A stretch of DNA of 64,000 nucleotides from Papio anubis (GCF_008728515.1 NC_044990.1:11367156-11431155), one strand, 5' to 3'. Shown: positions 11,703 through 24,739, counted from the stretch's first letter. The notes: a model not told the origin generated them from the sequence alone. Translations and numbers: made by a program.

Positions 11703-11860
11703 TTTTCTGTTTTTTTGTTTTTTTGAGACAGAGTCTCGCTTTGTCGCCCAGGCTGGAGTGCAGTGGCGCGATCTCGGCTCACTGCAAGCTCCGCCTCCCG
11801 AGTTCACGCCATTCCGCTGCCTCAGCCTCCCGAGCAGCTGGGACTACAGGCGCCCAAGAC
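11703..11860 (-). mobile_element. Truncated AluY
   Basis: Reverse Alu, well conserved to ACTACAGGCGCCC, where it stops. Confidence 0.93.
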
Positions 11861-12320
11861 AAATTTTTAAAAAATCATTTTTCCTATGTAGCAAATATCT
11901 TTAGGCCTAGCATCTGTTTTATCAGAAGTTAATATATTTAAGATGAAAATTCATTTGTATGTTATGCTTGAAAAGGATATTAATACCCTTTCATATGGCA
12001 AACTTACTTTTTAGTAAATTCCATTAGTAACAGGCGCACTATTAAGATAGCCCGATTTACTACTTTTTGAGTTCTCAACATGCTGGACACATGTAAAACA
12101 GTCACAGTTGTTGTTTTAAAACAAATTTTGCAACCACATTTCTAAACCTTTTCAAACATGAGAGTAAGAAATAAGTATCATGCTCTCAAAAAGTTTCCAA
12201 AACTACATGGTCTCAAAAGTACACATTAAGAATTTTGTATATTTAAAATGGCAGATTAACTTTTGAGCTAATCATTTATACAGGGACATAGAAAACAACA
12301 AAATGTGTGAACGTTTTGTA

Positions 12321-12614
12321 GCTTTTTTTTTTGAGACAGAGTCTTGCTCTGTCACCCAGGCTGGAGTGCAGTGGCGCTGATCTGTCCTGCAAGCTCAGCC
12401 TCCTGGGTTCCCGCCATTCTCCTGCCTCAGCCTCCCGGTAGCTGGGACTACAGAGCCCGCCACCTCGCCCGGCTAGTTTTGTATTTTTTTAGTGAAATGA
12501 GGGGTTTCACCGTGTTGGTCAGGATGGTCTCGATCTCCCTGACCTGCGTGATCCGCCGTCTCGGCCTCTCCCAAGATGCTGGGATTACAGGCGAGAACCA
12601 CCGGCGGCCCGGCA
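12321..12614 (-). mobile_element. AluY (AluYR-like) with many small indels
   Basis: Carries CCACCTCGCCCGGCTAG but has about ten one- or two-base gaps or insertions at otherwise conserved places. Confidence 0.93.
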
Positions 12615-12910
12615 TTTTTTTAAAGACAGAGTCTCACTCACTCTGTCGCCCAGGCTGGAGTGCTGTGGTACGATCTCAGCTCACCGTAGCCTCCGCCTCC
12701 CAGGTTCAACCAATTATCCTCCTCACCCACCTGAGTAGCTGGGATTACAGGTGACCGCCACCACGCCCGGCTAATTTTTGTATTTTAGTAGTAGAGATGG
12801 GGTTTCCACCATGTTGCCCAGGCTGCTCTGAACTCCTGACCTCAGGTGATCCACCCGCCTCAGCCTCCCAAGTGCTGGGATTACAGGTTTAAGCCACCGC
12901 CACCTGGCCT
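12615..12910 (-). mobile_element. Alu SINE with small indels
   Basis: Reverse Alu adjoining the previous one. Examples of damage are GGGTTTCCACCATG and CCGCCACCTGGCC. Confidence 0.93.
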
Positions 12911-12943
12911 GTTTCTTTTTTCTTTCTTTCTTTCTTTTTTTAA
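12911..12943. repeat. (CTTT)n microsatellite
   Basis: TTTCTTTCTTTCTTTC-type run after the Alu. Confidence 0.85.
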
Positions 12944-13584
12944 GAGATAGCTCCCACACCCATTTTCTGGCTGTCCTTCAGGCTTGAGTTCTTTGATTCA
13001 GTTCTCATGCCTTTATCTATTTGTGCATCATTATGTTGCACATGTCCAAGAATTAAGTGTTGACTTTCAGTGGTGTAAAAGCAAAAACAACAACAACAAC
13101 AACAAAAATTCCTATTTATAGTACATTCATGGTTTAAATTGGTACACAAACAGTTTTTCTTAGGCTTTTATCATTAGCCAACATCACCATACTCATTCAA
13201 CAAAAATTATATAACTTATTTCTTTATGCCTATCTGAAGAACTCAGACTGCTGGGTACTGTGAGTTGGATGAGTCCCCCTGCCCCTCAAGACCAAAATTA
13301 CAGCAAAGTCTCTGTCAAGGTTTCATATTAAAATGTTGAAAGTGGATACAAAATCAAGAGACTAAAACAGTGTATTTTCAATCATGTTTCACATTATTTT
13401 TAGTGTATAAGAAGGAAATCAACCTTCATGTAACTGCCTTAGGCATATAACTGCCTGAAATTTTCTGGGTAGCCAGAGTGGCAACTGACAAGGATTCAGA
13501 CTTATTGATGAACTATTAAATACTGCAAGCGAATGTTACTCACTATACTACTTAGATTTCTGGTAGAGCAAAGAAATGACTAAA
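12944..13584. other. Single-copy DNA
   Basis: Includes an (AAC)n run at about 13083-13106. No gene seen. Confidence 0.5.
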
Positions 13585-13676
13585 AGGCAGGTGTCCTGGA
13601 TGCTAGTCCTTCTACTGACTGTAAGTTATTTTATCTCTTTGGATTTTGCTTTCCTCATCCATAAAATACGAGATTT
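13585..13676 (+). mobile_element. MIR SINE, split by an Alu
   Basis: Recognisable as TACTGACTGTAAGTTA and CTTTCCTCATCCATAAAAT; continues weakly at 13989-14030. Confidence 0.7.
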
Positions 13677-13988
13677 GGCCAGGAGTGGTGGCTCACACCT
13701 TTAATCCCAGCACTTTGGAAGGCTGAGGTTGGCGGATCACTTGAGGCCAGGAGTTTTGAGAACAGCCTGCTAACATGGTGAAACACCCTGTCTACTAAAA
13801 ATACCAAAAAAAAAAAAATTTATCTGGGTGGTGTATACCTGTAATCCCAGCTACTCAGGTAGATGAGGCATGAGAATCTCTTGAACCTGGGAGGCGGAGG
13901 TTGCAGTGAGCCGAGATCGTGTCACTCCACTCCAACCTGGGCAACAGAGCGAGACTCAGTCTCGAAAAATAAAAAATAAAAAATAAAA
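13677..13988 (+). mobile_element. Alu SINE with TSD
   Basis: Flanked by AAAATACGAGATTT and AAAATGTGAGATTT; inserted in the MIR. Confidence 0.94.
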
Positions 13989-14263
13989 TGTGAGATTTGA
14001 AGGAGATATCCTGTAAATCCCTTTTAGCCCCAACACTCATTTTTTTTTAGCATGTTAAATACCATCAAATAGAAACCAATCAGATGTTTACTATTTTTGA
14101 CAGAATCTAGAATATCCATAAATAGCAACTCATTCACAGTATTCACAGGAGAAAGCAAAAAAAGTACTATCTTTATATGCAGTATGAGTCATGGACTGGG
14201 ACAGCAACTTGTAAAAGGTCACAAAACTGTAGCATCCCGAGAACAGTTACACTAATTTTCTAC

Positions 14264-14539
14264 TTTTTTTTCCTTTTTTAGAGGCAGGGTCTTGCTCTGT
14301 CGCCCAGGCATGATCACAGCTCAATGCAGCCTCGACCTACAAGGCTCAAGGGATCCTCCCTCCTCAGCCTCCCAAGTAGCTGGCACTAAAGGCATGTGCT
14401 ACCATGCCCAGCTAATTTTTTAGTAGAGATGAGGTCTCACTATGTTGCTCAGGCTGGTCTTAAACTCCTGGGCTCAAGTGATCTTTATGCCTCAGCCTCC
14501 CAAAGTACTGGGATTGTAGGTGTGAGCCACGGCACCAGG
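14264..14539 (-). mobile_element. Old Alu (AluJ-like)
   Basis: Reverse Alu ending GCCACGGCACCAGGCT, with CAGGGTCTTGCTCTG at its right end. Confidence 0.92.
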
Positions 14540-16021
14540 CTGATCCTAGTATCTTGGTTGTGATTGCAGTTTTCTATTCACTATACTATCTTTGTTGCTG
14601 TTTGGCAATACTTAGCAATGTGTGTAACTTCTCCCACTCCCAATTAGCCGATTTGCTCTCTAATGGACTCAAACTTACCCTGCTCAATTTTTTACTGCTT
14701 GGTATCCAAAACATTCTCCTTCCCCTTCAGTTCTAGCATTAGAATAATTACCGATGATACCTTCTCGTTTCCTAAGGATACAAATTAGAGTTCCAGGTAC
14801 AGTATTTGTCTCATTTTCTATATAATTAACTTTCTACATAAATTTTAACCACATAAAGACTCTGTCACTACTATCTCTATATTAATCAGTATTTGCTCGA
14901 GGCCGGTACCTTTAAACAGATCCAATACACCTAAGCATCAAGTGGCTGAAAAAGACACCAGAGGTTCTTTGTACTATTTGCTACAATGGTTTTGGACCTT
15001 CCTTCCTCTGTGATTGTTCTCTTATGCTCTTTCAGGACTCCCAGGCTCCTAGTCCTTGATATCAACGAATGAAATTGGTTTCCCAGGTTCTCTAAAGACA
15101 TTGGCTTGAACATTTCTTCTGCATTTTTCCATAACTTTCCCAAGCAGAATATCCTGCCCTAGCTGTATTCTCCAAGACGTATGTTCTATCAATAATCTGG
15201 CTGGCCAAAACCTCAACAAAGTCCCTTTGCTCCCACCTCCCCCGCACAAGTTTGTAGACTTCTCCCTAAAACTGGCAGACATGTACAAGTGAGAGGTCAC
15301 ACTCTATTCCCTGTATCCAGGAAAGGTGGAGGGTGTAAATTCTAGCTTCCAACTAGTTCCAGCGAATTGCACCTCACATTAGGCATTCTTGTCTCATAGT
15401 CTCTCTGGGACTCTACCTATCCCAGAAAAAAACTGAATAAACTGCATAGCTTTCTTATGCACAAGCTGCCATGGATACTCAAGAATCCATGAGTCTCAGA
15501 CTTCAAAGGGCTAACATTCAGCCAGTATACTCTTACGGCCTCAAAGTTTGTTAAAATACTGAAATTCTTACCATTTGGCAAATAGTGTCCTGAGCCACTG
15601 CCTAATCCTGTAGCCCAGCATATTCTCTAGGATCCTTACTAACCCATCAACAGGCTAAGGACGGGAACCCTAAAGGGCCCATAGGTCCCTTCTCTAGCAT
15701 AGTAACCAGCCTCTATTTTGACTGGTTAGTAGCCATGCAGTCAATCCCTACTCCCAGCCCCCAAAGTTGTACCTTCTGGACAATGCCTTTGGATTCTTCT
15801 AGATACTCCCAAGGACTAGGCTGTGCATTTCCTACCTTTCCCACCCAGACGCGGGGCAACTCAAATGGGTCTGGAAAGTAACAGATATAGCACTAGCCAG
15901 TCCAGATTACTGAATCCAGTTCTTTCATGTCTCCTCTGCCAGAGCTGGCCTGGTACCTGGCAGGAGATATGATACCAGTGGCAGTGGCACTGGCACCTCA
16001 TCAGGCAAATGCCCGGTGCCT
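14540..16021. other. C/T-richer DNA of unknown origin
   Basis: Composition differs from the AT-rich surroundings. The style recalls an old LTR retroelement, but I cannot match a family and see no splice-flanked exon or long frame. Confidence 0.3.
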
Positions 16022-16320
16022 TGTTTTTTTTTTTAGATGGAGTCTCGCTCTGTTGCCTAGGCTGGAGTGCAGTGGCATGATCCCAGCTCATTGCAACCTC
16101 CACCTCCTGGGTTCAAGCGATTCTCCTGCCTCAGTCTCCTGAGTAGCTGGGATTACTGCTACTGGGTGTCTGCTACCATGCCCGGGTAATTTTTGTATTT
16201 TCAGTAGAGATGGGGTTTCTTCATGTTGCTCAGGCTGGTCTTAACTCCTGACTTCAAATGATCCGCCTGCCTCAGCCTCCCAAAATGCTGGGATTACAGG
16301 CATGAGCCACCCTGCCCTGC
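16022..16320 (-). mobile_element. Alu SINE with TSD
   Basis: Reverse Alu flanked by CCGGTGCCTT on both sides. Confidence 0.94.
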
Positions 16321-18266
16321 CGGTGCCTTTTGATTCCGAGGCTGTGACTACTCACCACTGATTCCCCACAGTTGCCTTCATGTGGCTGGTTACCTGTGGG
16401 AACTGCAGCCTGCCCAAAATTTTGAATGAGGCAGCCAGGAAGGGCAATGTGCTAGCTGGTGGACTGGGCCACCACACCAACTATTACATAATTTAAATAT
16501 TACTTCTAAAAAAAGGCATATGCAACCAAGCTACCTATGTTTTTTTACCCCTTCTGACATATCTGATGACTTAGCCCTGGTGAAAAAACAATCAAAGACA
16601 CTTGTTGATTGTGCCAAGAATTGGGTCAGCTAGCTGATAGGCCATCAAATTTTAACTGCATTTTTTTCCCTATTTTTGCTTAATGTATTTAAGACCACCT
16701 CCTTACAATTTCCAGAGAGAAAATACGAAACAAGAAACAGACTTGGTTTCAAACACATAAAGAGTGTGCTGGAGTTTAAAGCATTACTAATAACATTGTT
16801 ACAGAAGAATGACAGCTTACTCCAGGGTACTTCAGTATTCCTGAGGAATAAACATGATTTCTCTTTTCCTCCCACTGGGATGTTGTCAGGTGGTCACTGC
16901 TCCTGTCCTTTGACATGTTTTCCATGCAGAATATATGGAACCTGGAAATCACGCTGACAGCTGGAATAAACCATTCCTAATTCCATGCCAGAACCAAAGG
17001 CCACATTCTTCTTTTAAAGAAGGTGAGAAAACAATCCCTAATCCAAAACCAGTACCTATCTACCACATCCAGCAGGCACTGGTCCCACTTCCTGCTCAGC
17101 TCCACCTCTGACATGTTCCCCACCCACAGCTCCAGCTTTCCTCTCACTCTAGACATCTTGTAATGATTCTACATGCAAAAGTTCAAAGTAAGAACTCCTG
17201 AATCTTTCAGCTACTCTAATATGGGTTCTGACCTGATAGCACCTTGTCACCATTCTTGCCCAAGACTTGACAGTCCAGCTTATATTAGGGTAGGTAGGCT
17301 TATATGGGAGTGATGTGAGGTGTTCATACAAATTAAAGTGAACTCCTGCTTCTCAAAGAAAACAAGTCTCTTTTGGTCAAGAAAAAGAGGGGTTTCACTA
17401 AATGACACTCTTGGTAACCTGCCATCCCTCTCAAATGGATGTATTCACTTTCAGAGTGAGATTCAGTTTCCACAATAGAGAGAGGGAAAACACGAGCTGA
17501 GGAGAACCCCATCTTTCCCTAATAAATGCTAGTGCTTTTTAATGGGGGAAAACAAACAAAAACCCCAAAGAACTCTGGCTCTAAAAGGACCAGGGTAGTC
17601 TCATGTACTAACTGCACAGAAGGGATAAACCAGTCTACTCGTCTTTCTTTACATCAGAGAGGTCTCCTTGCTCCCAAGTTTTCAGTTTCTTCTAACCGAT
17701 AACCTGGACAGCTGAAATGATCCAGCTGATTCTCTGTCACATGATCTGGAAATCCAGGCAACAACAGAGGTCACATCACCCTGAGAGATGCTCCACTCCA
17801 AACCCTCTGGCCATCACTGAAACTAAGACAAATAAACTGGATCAACCAAGAGATGGCCAAACATAAGCTACACCTGACCAAAGTCACGGCCACCCTGCAG
17901 TGCCTTCCAAAGAGCAGAGTGCTGGAGGAGAAATGGAGGAGACTACACTATCAGATGGGCAGATGTGCCTCAGTAGAATGAGCCCCACACAAATATTATG
18001 GCTTTGCCACACCACTGCCCTGACAGGCTGCCTCAGGCTGCACAAGTTATTCAACAAACATGACAAAATGTTCCATGGCCTCCCAACTGATACAATGTTC
18101 ACAGATGTTTCCTCTCACTACTATAGTATGCTCCACACCAAACAGTGCTATTCAAGTGTCATCTATACTGATGCCAGTCCATGAAGTTTGCTACTGATCC
18201 ACAAGTACAGAAATTGAGAATAACAAAACAAACAAAAAAAAAGGGTATAGAAATTTGACGCAGTAA
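16321..18266. other. Long stretch without recognisable repeat or gene
   Basis: About 1.9 kb of balanced composition, with chance frames of 60-94 codons on both strands. It continues the unassigned block left of the Alu. Confidence 0.4.
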
Positions 18267-18547
18267 TTTTTTTTTTCTTTGAGAGAGTCTCTCTCTGTCA
18301 CCCAGGCTGCAGAGCAGTGGCGTGATCTCAGCTCATTTTAACCTCCACCTCCTGGGTTTAAGCGACTCTCCCATCTCAGCCTCCTGAGTAGCTAGGATAT
18401 AGGCATGAGCCACCATACTTAGCTAATTTTTATATTTTTTGGTAGAGATGCGGTTTCATTATGTTGGCCAAGCTGGTCTCAAACTCCCGGTCCCTGTAAT
18501 TCCTACCAAAGTGTTGGGATTACAGGCGTGAGCGACTGTATGTAGCT
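18267..18547 (-). mobile_element. Alu SINE with TSD
   Basis: Flanked by GACGCAGTAATT and GACACAGTAATT. Confidence 0.93.
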
Positions 18548-18617
18548 GACACAGTAATTATGGTCTGTTGAATTTAACAAAATATTTGGTTTGTATTTTA
18601 AAATTTTTTGTAATTCA

Positions 18618-18915
18618 CTTCATTCATTCATTCATTCAAGACAGAATCTCATTCTATTGCCTAGGCTGGAGTGCAGTGGTGCGATCTTGGCTCACTGCAA
18701 TCTCTGCCTCCTGGGTTCAAGCGATTCTCATGCCTCAGCTGAGTAGGGGGGATTACAGGTGTGAACCACCATGCCCAGCTAATTTTTGCATTTTTAGTAG
18801 AGATGGCATTTTGCCATATGGGCCAGACTGGTCTTAAACTCCTAACCTCAAGTGATCCACCCACCTCGGCCTCCCAAAGTGCTGGGATTACAGGTGTGAG
18901 CCACCACACCCGGAC
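18618..18915 (-). mobile_element. Alu SINE with (ATTC)n tail
   Basis: Reverse Alu after CATTCATTCATTCATTC, ending CCACACCCGGAC. Confidence 0.94.
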
Positions 18916-18991
18916 ATAGTAATCATTTCTTTATTACACATTACCAAAGTATCAGACTGTGATGGACTGGAATTTTTTAAAAATTTATCTT

Positions 18992-19305
18992 TTGGCTGGG
19001 CATGGTGGCTCACCCCTGTAATCTCAGCACTTTTGGAGGCTGAGGCAGGTGGATCGCTTGAGCCCAGGAGTTCGAGGCAGCCTGGGCAACATGGTGAAAC
19101 CCCAACTCTACAAAAAAATTAGCTGAGCGGGGGGGCGCACACCTATAGTCCCAGCTACTCAGGAGGCTGAGGCACAAGAATTGTTTGAACCCAGGAGGTG
19201 GAGGTTGCACTGAGCAGAGATTGTGCCATTGCGCTCCAGACTGGGTGACAGAGTGAGACTCTGCCTCAAAAAAAAAAAAAAAAAAATTAAAATTAAAATT
19301 AAAAA
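18992..19305 (+). mobile_element. Alu SINE
   Basis: GGCTGGGCATGGTGG to poly(A) and (TTAAAA)n. Faces the reverse Alu 76 bp to the left. Confidence 0.94.
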
Positions 19306-20739
19306 AGAAATATTGTTGTATGAATAAATACATTACTGTTTCTTGCTTCTAAACCTTTGATTATTTAGCTGCCACTGCCTACAGGCCCTTTTCTCATATT
19401 CTCTCCTTCTTGCTAAGTCTGATTTAAACTAGGCTTAGGCACCAACTCCTATAGGAAGCCTTCCTTGAAACTGGCCCTCTACTTTTCACTCACTGACTAC
19501 CAATCCATAAACTGAACAGTGAAAAGTAACTACACAGCTACACATTCACGCAGACAACAGAATTTTACTACTTCTTCTCCTCACTACTGGTTCATATTTC
19601 TGAAACCAGAAAACACCATTCCATCCCTGGTAACTACGGATTCCACTTGTTACTTCCCTACTACACTAAGTACTTCTTTACATTAACTGCATATGTTGTC
19701 CCAAGGCTCAAGATACACCTTAAAAACTTAAGGGGAAAAAAAAAAGCATTCCTATATACACCGGGAAAGTCAGTGCAGCGAGGAAGCCTCATTTTTTTTC
19801 TATACAATGTTCTCATGACTGCCAAATGCTGGAAGTCGTCTTCTGGGTCTATTCAAAGTCAATCTCATGAACTCTCATTTCCAACTTACATCTATCATGT
19901 TCTTCACACTGTTCTTGACCTGCATGGACTCCAATCTCTGCTCTGTACCTTGGCTAAGCACAGACAACCTGGGCATAAAGAGTCAGAGTAAACTATAGAA
20001 ATTTACCCAAGCTTACTTCTTCCTGTCCCACTCCCTATCATGACCAAGGACAATCCAGATAAAGCCCTTGTTCAGGGCTGGGAAGGCAGGCAGGAAGCTT
20101 ATAGTCCAATTCTGTACCTTTAAATCAGTCCATCTCTCACCAAGAAACCATACAGCTAACAGCCACTAAACAAGCCTCAAACATCCCAACACCATTCATG
20201 GCAATGCTCTAGAATCATTCTTCTACACTTAACCTTACTCAGTTCCATTTTAGTTCTTGGCTCCTGACTCTGTCTACCAGTTTACCATGCCCTTGTCTAG
20301 TATTTGCTGACTGAACTTTTTTCCCAAGCATAACCTTTAGTGTTTTCTGAGACTTTTAGTCAGGTTCTACTGTGGCTCTTTTCACTGCTTGCTGCCTTGG
20401 GTATGATGCCCACCTGAGCTTCAGCCCTGGAGATCTACTATGCGCTCTGTGCCTTTAGCAGGTCTACCTAGGTCCCAAAACAATTCACATGACCAAACAC
20501 ATTTCTTAGAAATTCCACATCAATGTCATACCATAGCAATTTATCCACATCTTGCTTGAACAATTATTTAACTACTGATGGGCTGCTTCTCATTTCCTTT
20601 CTCTACTGAATGCTATCTATCCTGTCTACAAATAAAATTCTTTCTCTATAAGTGAATTGTTTCTAAATAACTTCTACTTCAGTTTAAAAGTAGAAAATAA
20701 AAAGTCAGGAAGAACAACACAATTAAACATTCAGAATAC
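19306..20739. other. Unassigned single-copy-like DNA
   Basis: C/T-rich 1.4 kb, similar in style to 14540-18266. One chance 114-codon plus frame has no family resemblance. Confidence 0.35.
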
Positions 20740-21037
20740 GTCACCAGGTGCAGTGGCTCACGCCCATAATCCCAGCACTTAGGGAGGATCACTTGAGGGC
20801 AGGAGTTCAAGACTAGCCTGTAGAGATCCTGTCTCTACAAAAAATTAAAAAACAACAACAAAAAAAAAACCAGGCAGGGTGGCACGTGCCTGTAGTCCTA
20901 GCCACTCAAAAGGTTGTAATAGGAGGATTGCTTGAACCCAGGAGTTCAAGGCTGCAGTGAGCTGTGATCACACCACTGAACTCTAGCCTGGGTGACAGTG
21001 ACTGTGTATCACAACAACAACAACAACAAAAAAAAAA
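20740..21037 (+). mobile_element. Old Alu with (AAC)n tail
   Basis: TCACCAGGTGCAGTGG to CACAACAACAACAACAAC. Confidence 0.92.
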
Positions 21038-21337
21038 GGCCGGGCGCAGTGGCTCATGCCTGTAATCCCAGCACTTTGGGAGGCCGAGGCGGGTGGATCA
21101 CCTGAGGTCAGAAGTTCGAGACCAGCCTGACCAACATGGTGAAACCCTGTCTCTACTAAAAATACACAAAATTAGCTGGGTGTGGTCGTAGGCACCTGTA
21201 ATCCCAGCTACTTGGGAGGCTGAGGCAGGAGAATTGCTTGGACCTTGGAGGTGGAGGTTGCCGTGAGCCGAGATCATGCCACTGCACTCCAGCCTGGGTG
21301 ACAGAGCGAGACTCCATCTCAAAAAAAAAAAAAAAAA
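21038..21337 (+). mobile_element. Alu SINE (AluS-like)
   Basis: GGCCGGGCGCAGTGG to poly(A); inserted directly in the tail of the preceding Alu. Confidence 0.95.
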
Positions 21338-21460
21338 CCTATTATTCTTAAAAATAAAAAATGTGGTAACAGTATCTTAAAAATATTATAAACTGCCTCT
21401 TGTGCCTTCCAAACTGTGCCCTCTTCCTCTCTGTCTACTGAGTCTTAGGACAACTCTATC

Positions 21461-21740
21461 ACTTTTTTTTTTCTTTTTTTTTTGAGATGGAGTCTCACTC
21501 TGTTGCCCAGGCTAGAGTTAAGCAGCATGATCTCGGCTCACTGCAACCTCCAACTCCTGGGTTCTAGCAGTTCTTCTGCCTCAGCCTCCCAGTAGCTGGG
21601 ATTACAGGCATGCATCACCATACCCAGCTAATTTTCTATTTTTAATAGAGATGAGGTTTCAGCATTTTGCCCAGGCTGGTCTTGAACTCCTGACCTCAAG
21701 TGATCTGCTGACCTCAGTCTCCTAAAGTGCTGCACCTGGC
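21461..21740 (-). mobile_element. Alu SINE
   Basis: Reverse Alu, opposed to the previous one at 123 bp; ends AAGTGCTGCACCTGGCC with a small deletion. Confidence 0.93.
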
Positions 21741-22103
21741 CCACTTTTCTAACTACTGTAAAAATAGAAAACTGATATCCTCTCAAAATGATGCTCCCAT
21801 TCTGAATGAGTCATTTCACAGGAGCCCAGGATGCAATTAAGTAACGGTTTCACGTAACTACAGGTAGGCTGATATCACACCGTCACATGAACATTACACA
21901 TAATGTTACTTATGAGAAACAAGGGGGAAAATGTCTCCATGAAAACAAAGAGATAGGAGAAAAAGACTTGCCACATTAACTTGACATTAAAACAAAATGA
22001 AAACCTTTTTTTTTCTTTTAAAGAAATGGGTTTGTGTGGGCTGCCCAATACACTGCTGTGTGAAATTAATCATACCAAATTTGCCAGTAAAAAAATGAAA
22101 ACA

Positions 22104-22369
22104 TCGGCTGGGCGTGGTGGCTCATGCCTCTAATCCCAGTACTTTGGAAGGCCAAGGCGGGTGGATCACAATGTCAGGAGCTCGAGACCATCCAGGTTAA
22201 CACAGTGAAACCCCGTCTCTACTAAAAATGCAAAAAATTAGCCGGACTACTCGGGAGGCTGAGGCAGGAGAATGGCATGAACCCGGGAGGCGGAGCTTGC
22301 AGTGAGTCAAGATCGCTCTACTGCACTCCAGCCTGGGTGACAGAGTGACACTCCATCTCAAAAACAAAA
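22104..22369 (+). mobile_element. AluY with internal deletion
   Basis: GGCTGGGCGTGGTGG to CTCAAAAACAAAAGG. About 30 bases after AAATTAGCCGG are missing. Confidence 0.93.
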
Positions 22370-22576
22370 GGAAATATCAATGTAATTAGATCATACCAAC
22401 AGACTATGCAATATAGGTGAGAAAACTTTGCCATTACTCACGATAAAAAGGCATTTGCATCATCATAAATTGTTTTGAGCAATTCCAGACTAATCCATCA
22501 ATGTTAATAAGGAATATATCTTTGATAAATTAGATAATGAAAAAAATCAAACTCTATCCTTCTAGACCTACTACAG

Positions 22577-22884
22577 CATTTTTGTTTGTTTGTTTTTTGA
22601 AACAGAGTCTTGCCCTGTCTCCCAGGCTGGAGTACAGTGGCTCGACCTCAGCTCACTGCAACTTCTGCCCTCCTGGATCAAGGAATTCTCCTACCTCAGC
22701 CTTCCAAGTAGCTGGGATTACAGGCATGCACCACCACAGCAGGGTAATTTTTTATTTTTTATTTGCATTTTTGGTAGAGACGGGGTTTCATCATGTTGGC
22801 CAGGCTGGTCTCGAACACCAGGCCTCAAGTGATCCGCCCTCCTCAACCTCCCAAAGTGCTGGGATTACAGGCTGAGTCCAGCCT
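22577..22884 (-). mobile_element. Alu SINE with TSD
   Basis: Flanked by CTACTACAGCATTT and CTATTACAGCATTT. Confidence 0.94.
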
Positions 22885-23385
22885 ATTACAGCATTTCTAA
22901 CTACTATAAAAATGGGTTGTTTCCTTCTCTGCTCATCTTCAGTGTATTATCAAAAGAGGTAAAATCATCAAAAGGCAAACAAAAATCACAGAATTCCAAG
23001 ACTAAAATAAGAACTATTTCAGCAGAAACTCTAAAATATTCATGTTGCTTAATCCATCCAATAACCCAACATTGTAGATTAAAAAGACTTAATCATTTAA
23101 TTATGAGGAAAAGTTTCAGAAAATTACATGAGTTGATCAAGCTGCAGTCAAAACTGCAACTTTGAATTCTGCAATTTCAAACTCTGTGTTGTACTAAATT
23201 AGTGGTTTCTGTCTCCCTCTGCCCTTTACAACAATCCCTGAGATACTTCTAAGGAGCAGTCTGAAACTACAGCACTCCATTGCTCCGTGAACACCACTGT
23301 CAAGCAACTTACTATATACTTCTTGATGAAACACATTCCATTTTCAGAAAGCTTTGAATACTGGAAGTCATTAAAAGCATTTATA
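22885..23385. other. AT-rich DNA, no gene seen
   Basis: No recognised repeat or exon. Confidence 0.5.
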
Positions 23386-23684
23386 TCTGGACGGGCATGG
23401 TCTCTCACACCTGTAACCCAAGCACTTTGGGAGGCTGAGGTAGGCAGATCACCTGAGGTCGTAAGTTCAATACCAGCCTGGCTCTACTAAACCCCGTCTC
23501 TACTAAAAATACAAATATTAGCCGGGTATGGTGGCACGCGCCTGTAATCCCAGCTACTTCGGAGGCTGAGGCAGGAGAATCGCTTGAACCCAGGAGGTGG
23601 AGGTTGCAGTGAGCTGAGATCGTGCCATTGCAGTCTAGCCTAGGTGACAGAGAGAGACTCTGTCTAAAAAAAAAAAAAAAAAAA
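23386..23684 (+). mobile_element. Alu SINE with TSD
   Basis: Flanked by GCATTTATAT on both sides. Confidence 0.94.
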
Positions 23685-23967
23685 GGCATTTATATTGCAC
23701 TAATTAGTGCCTCAAAACAGCTATGGAACACAGTACGATTTAATTAAAGTATAATACTATAACATCTCAGTGTTGCTTCTTAAAGTTGCCAGCAGAAATA
23801 ATTTCTGGGAGTATTCAAACACAAATCAAGCTTTTTTTTAGGTGCTTAATACTGAGCCAGACCCTAAGGACATAAAAACACAGTCCCTGCATTCAAAATT
23901 GTTAATCCCACAAAGCAAGACTAGTACTAATCCATATTCTATGTAAGAGCCATCGGGTTCCCACCAT

Positions 23968-24009
23968 CTTCATCAAGCTATCTATTCGCTTCATCAAGCT
24001 ATATATTCA
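23968..24009. repeat. 21-bp tandem duplication
   Basis: CTTCATCAAGCTATCTATTCG followed at once by a copy with two changes. Confidence 0.85.
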
Positions 24010-24262
24010 AGAGTAGAAGGCTTACCTTATTTACTTTTATATTTCCATCACTAGCACGTAAAAGCGGTGCAATAAATGTTCAATGCAAGTCTAGATAACA
24101 ATTCCTTAAAATTTAAAAAGCTAAATTTTTAAGCAGTATAAACGACAAACAAGTTATTTCCATCATTAATTCACACAATCAACTTTTTCACTTCAAATAG
24201 TCAAATTATATTAATAGATCATAAGCTACAAAACCAAGGTAAAACTTCCTTAGAACGCAATC

Positions 24263-24508
24263 ATGGCCACCTACAGTGGTTCATACCTGTAATCCCAGCA
24301 CTTTGGGAGACCAAGGCAGGAGGATCACCTGAGCCCAGGAGTTTGAGACCAGCCTGGGAAACACAGTGAGATCCTATCTCTAAAAAAATTTAAAAATTAG
24401 CTGGGAGGACTGCTTGAGCCCAGGAGCTCAAGGTTACAGTGTACTATGATTGCACCACTGCACTCTAGCCTGGCAGCCTGGTTGAAAGAAAGACTCTCTT
24501 AAAAAATA
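24263..24508 (+). mobile_element. Old Alu, internally shortened
   Basis: GGCCACCTACAGTGG to CTCTCTTAAAAAATATG. The linker region is partly deleted. Confidence 0.9.
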
Positions 24509-24739
24509 TGTAAGAAAGAGTCTTGTCTAAGAATTCTGAACCTGGGGTCCTCTGATGGACTTCCAGGGATATGTAAAACTCCAAAAATTTTTGGAAAGAA
24601 CATACAGCAGATGAATTAGGACCTGAAATTTAAAAGAACCACTGATTAAGGCAAATGCCCTAACTTTACACACAAAGGAACTGCAGAAAAGAAGGAAATG
24701 TCTCCTAAGTGCCTCTCCACTAACCAGTGTTAAGAGCTA

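Noticed and set aside
12344..12754. 136-codon reading frame
   Set aside because: Runs through two Alus; the frame stays open only because of the small indels.
19647..19991. 114-codon plus-strand frame outside repeats
   Set aside because: No recognisable family, no splice sites in phase and unremarkable composition; length is compatible with chance.
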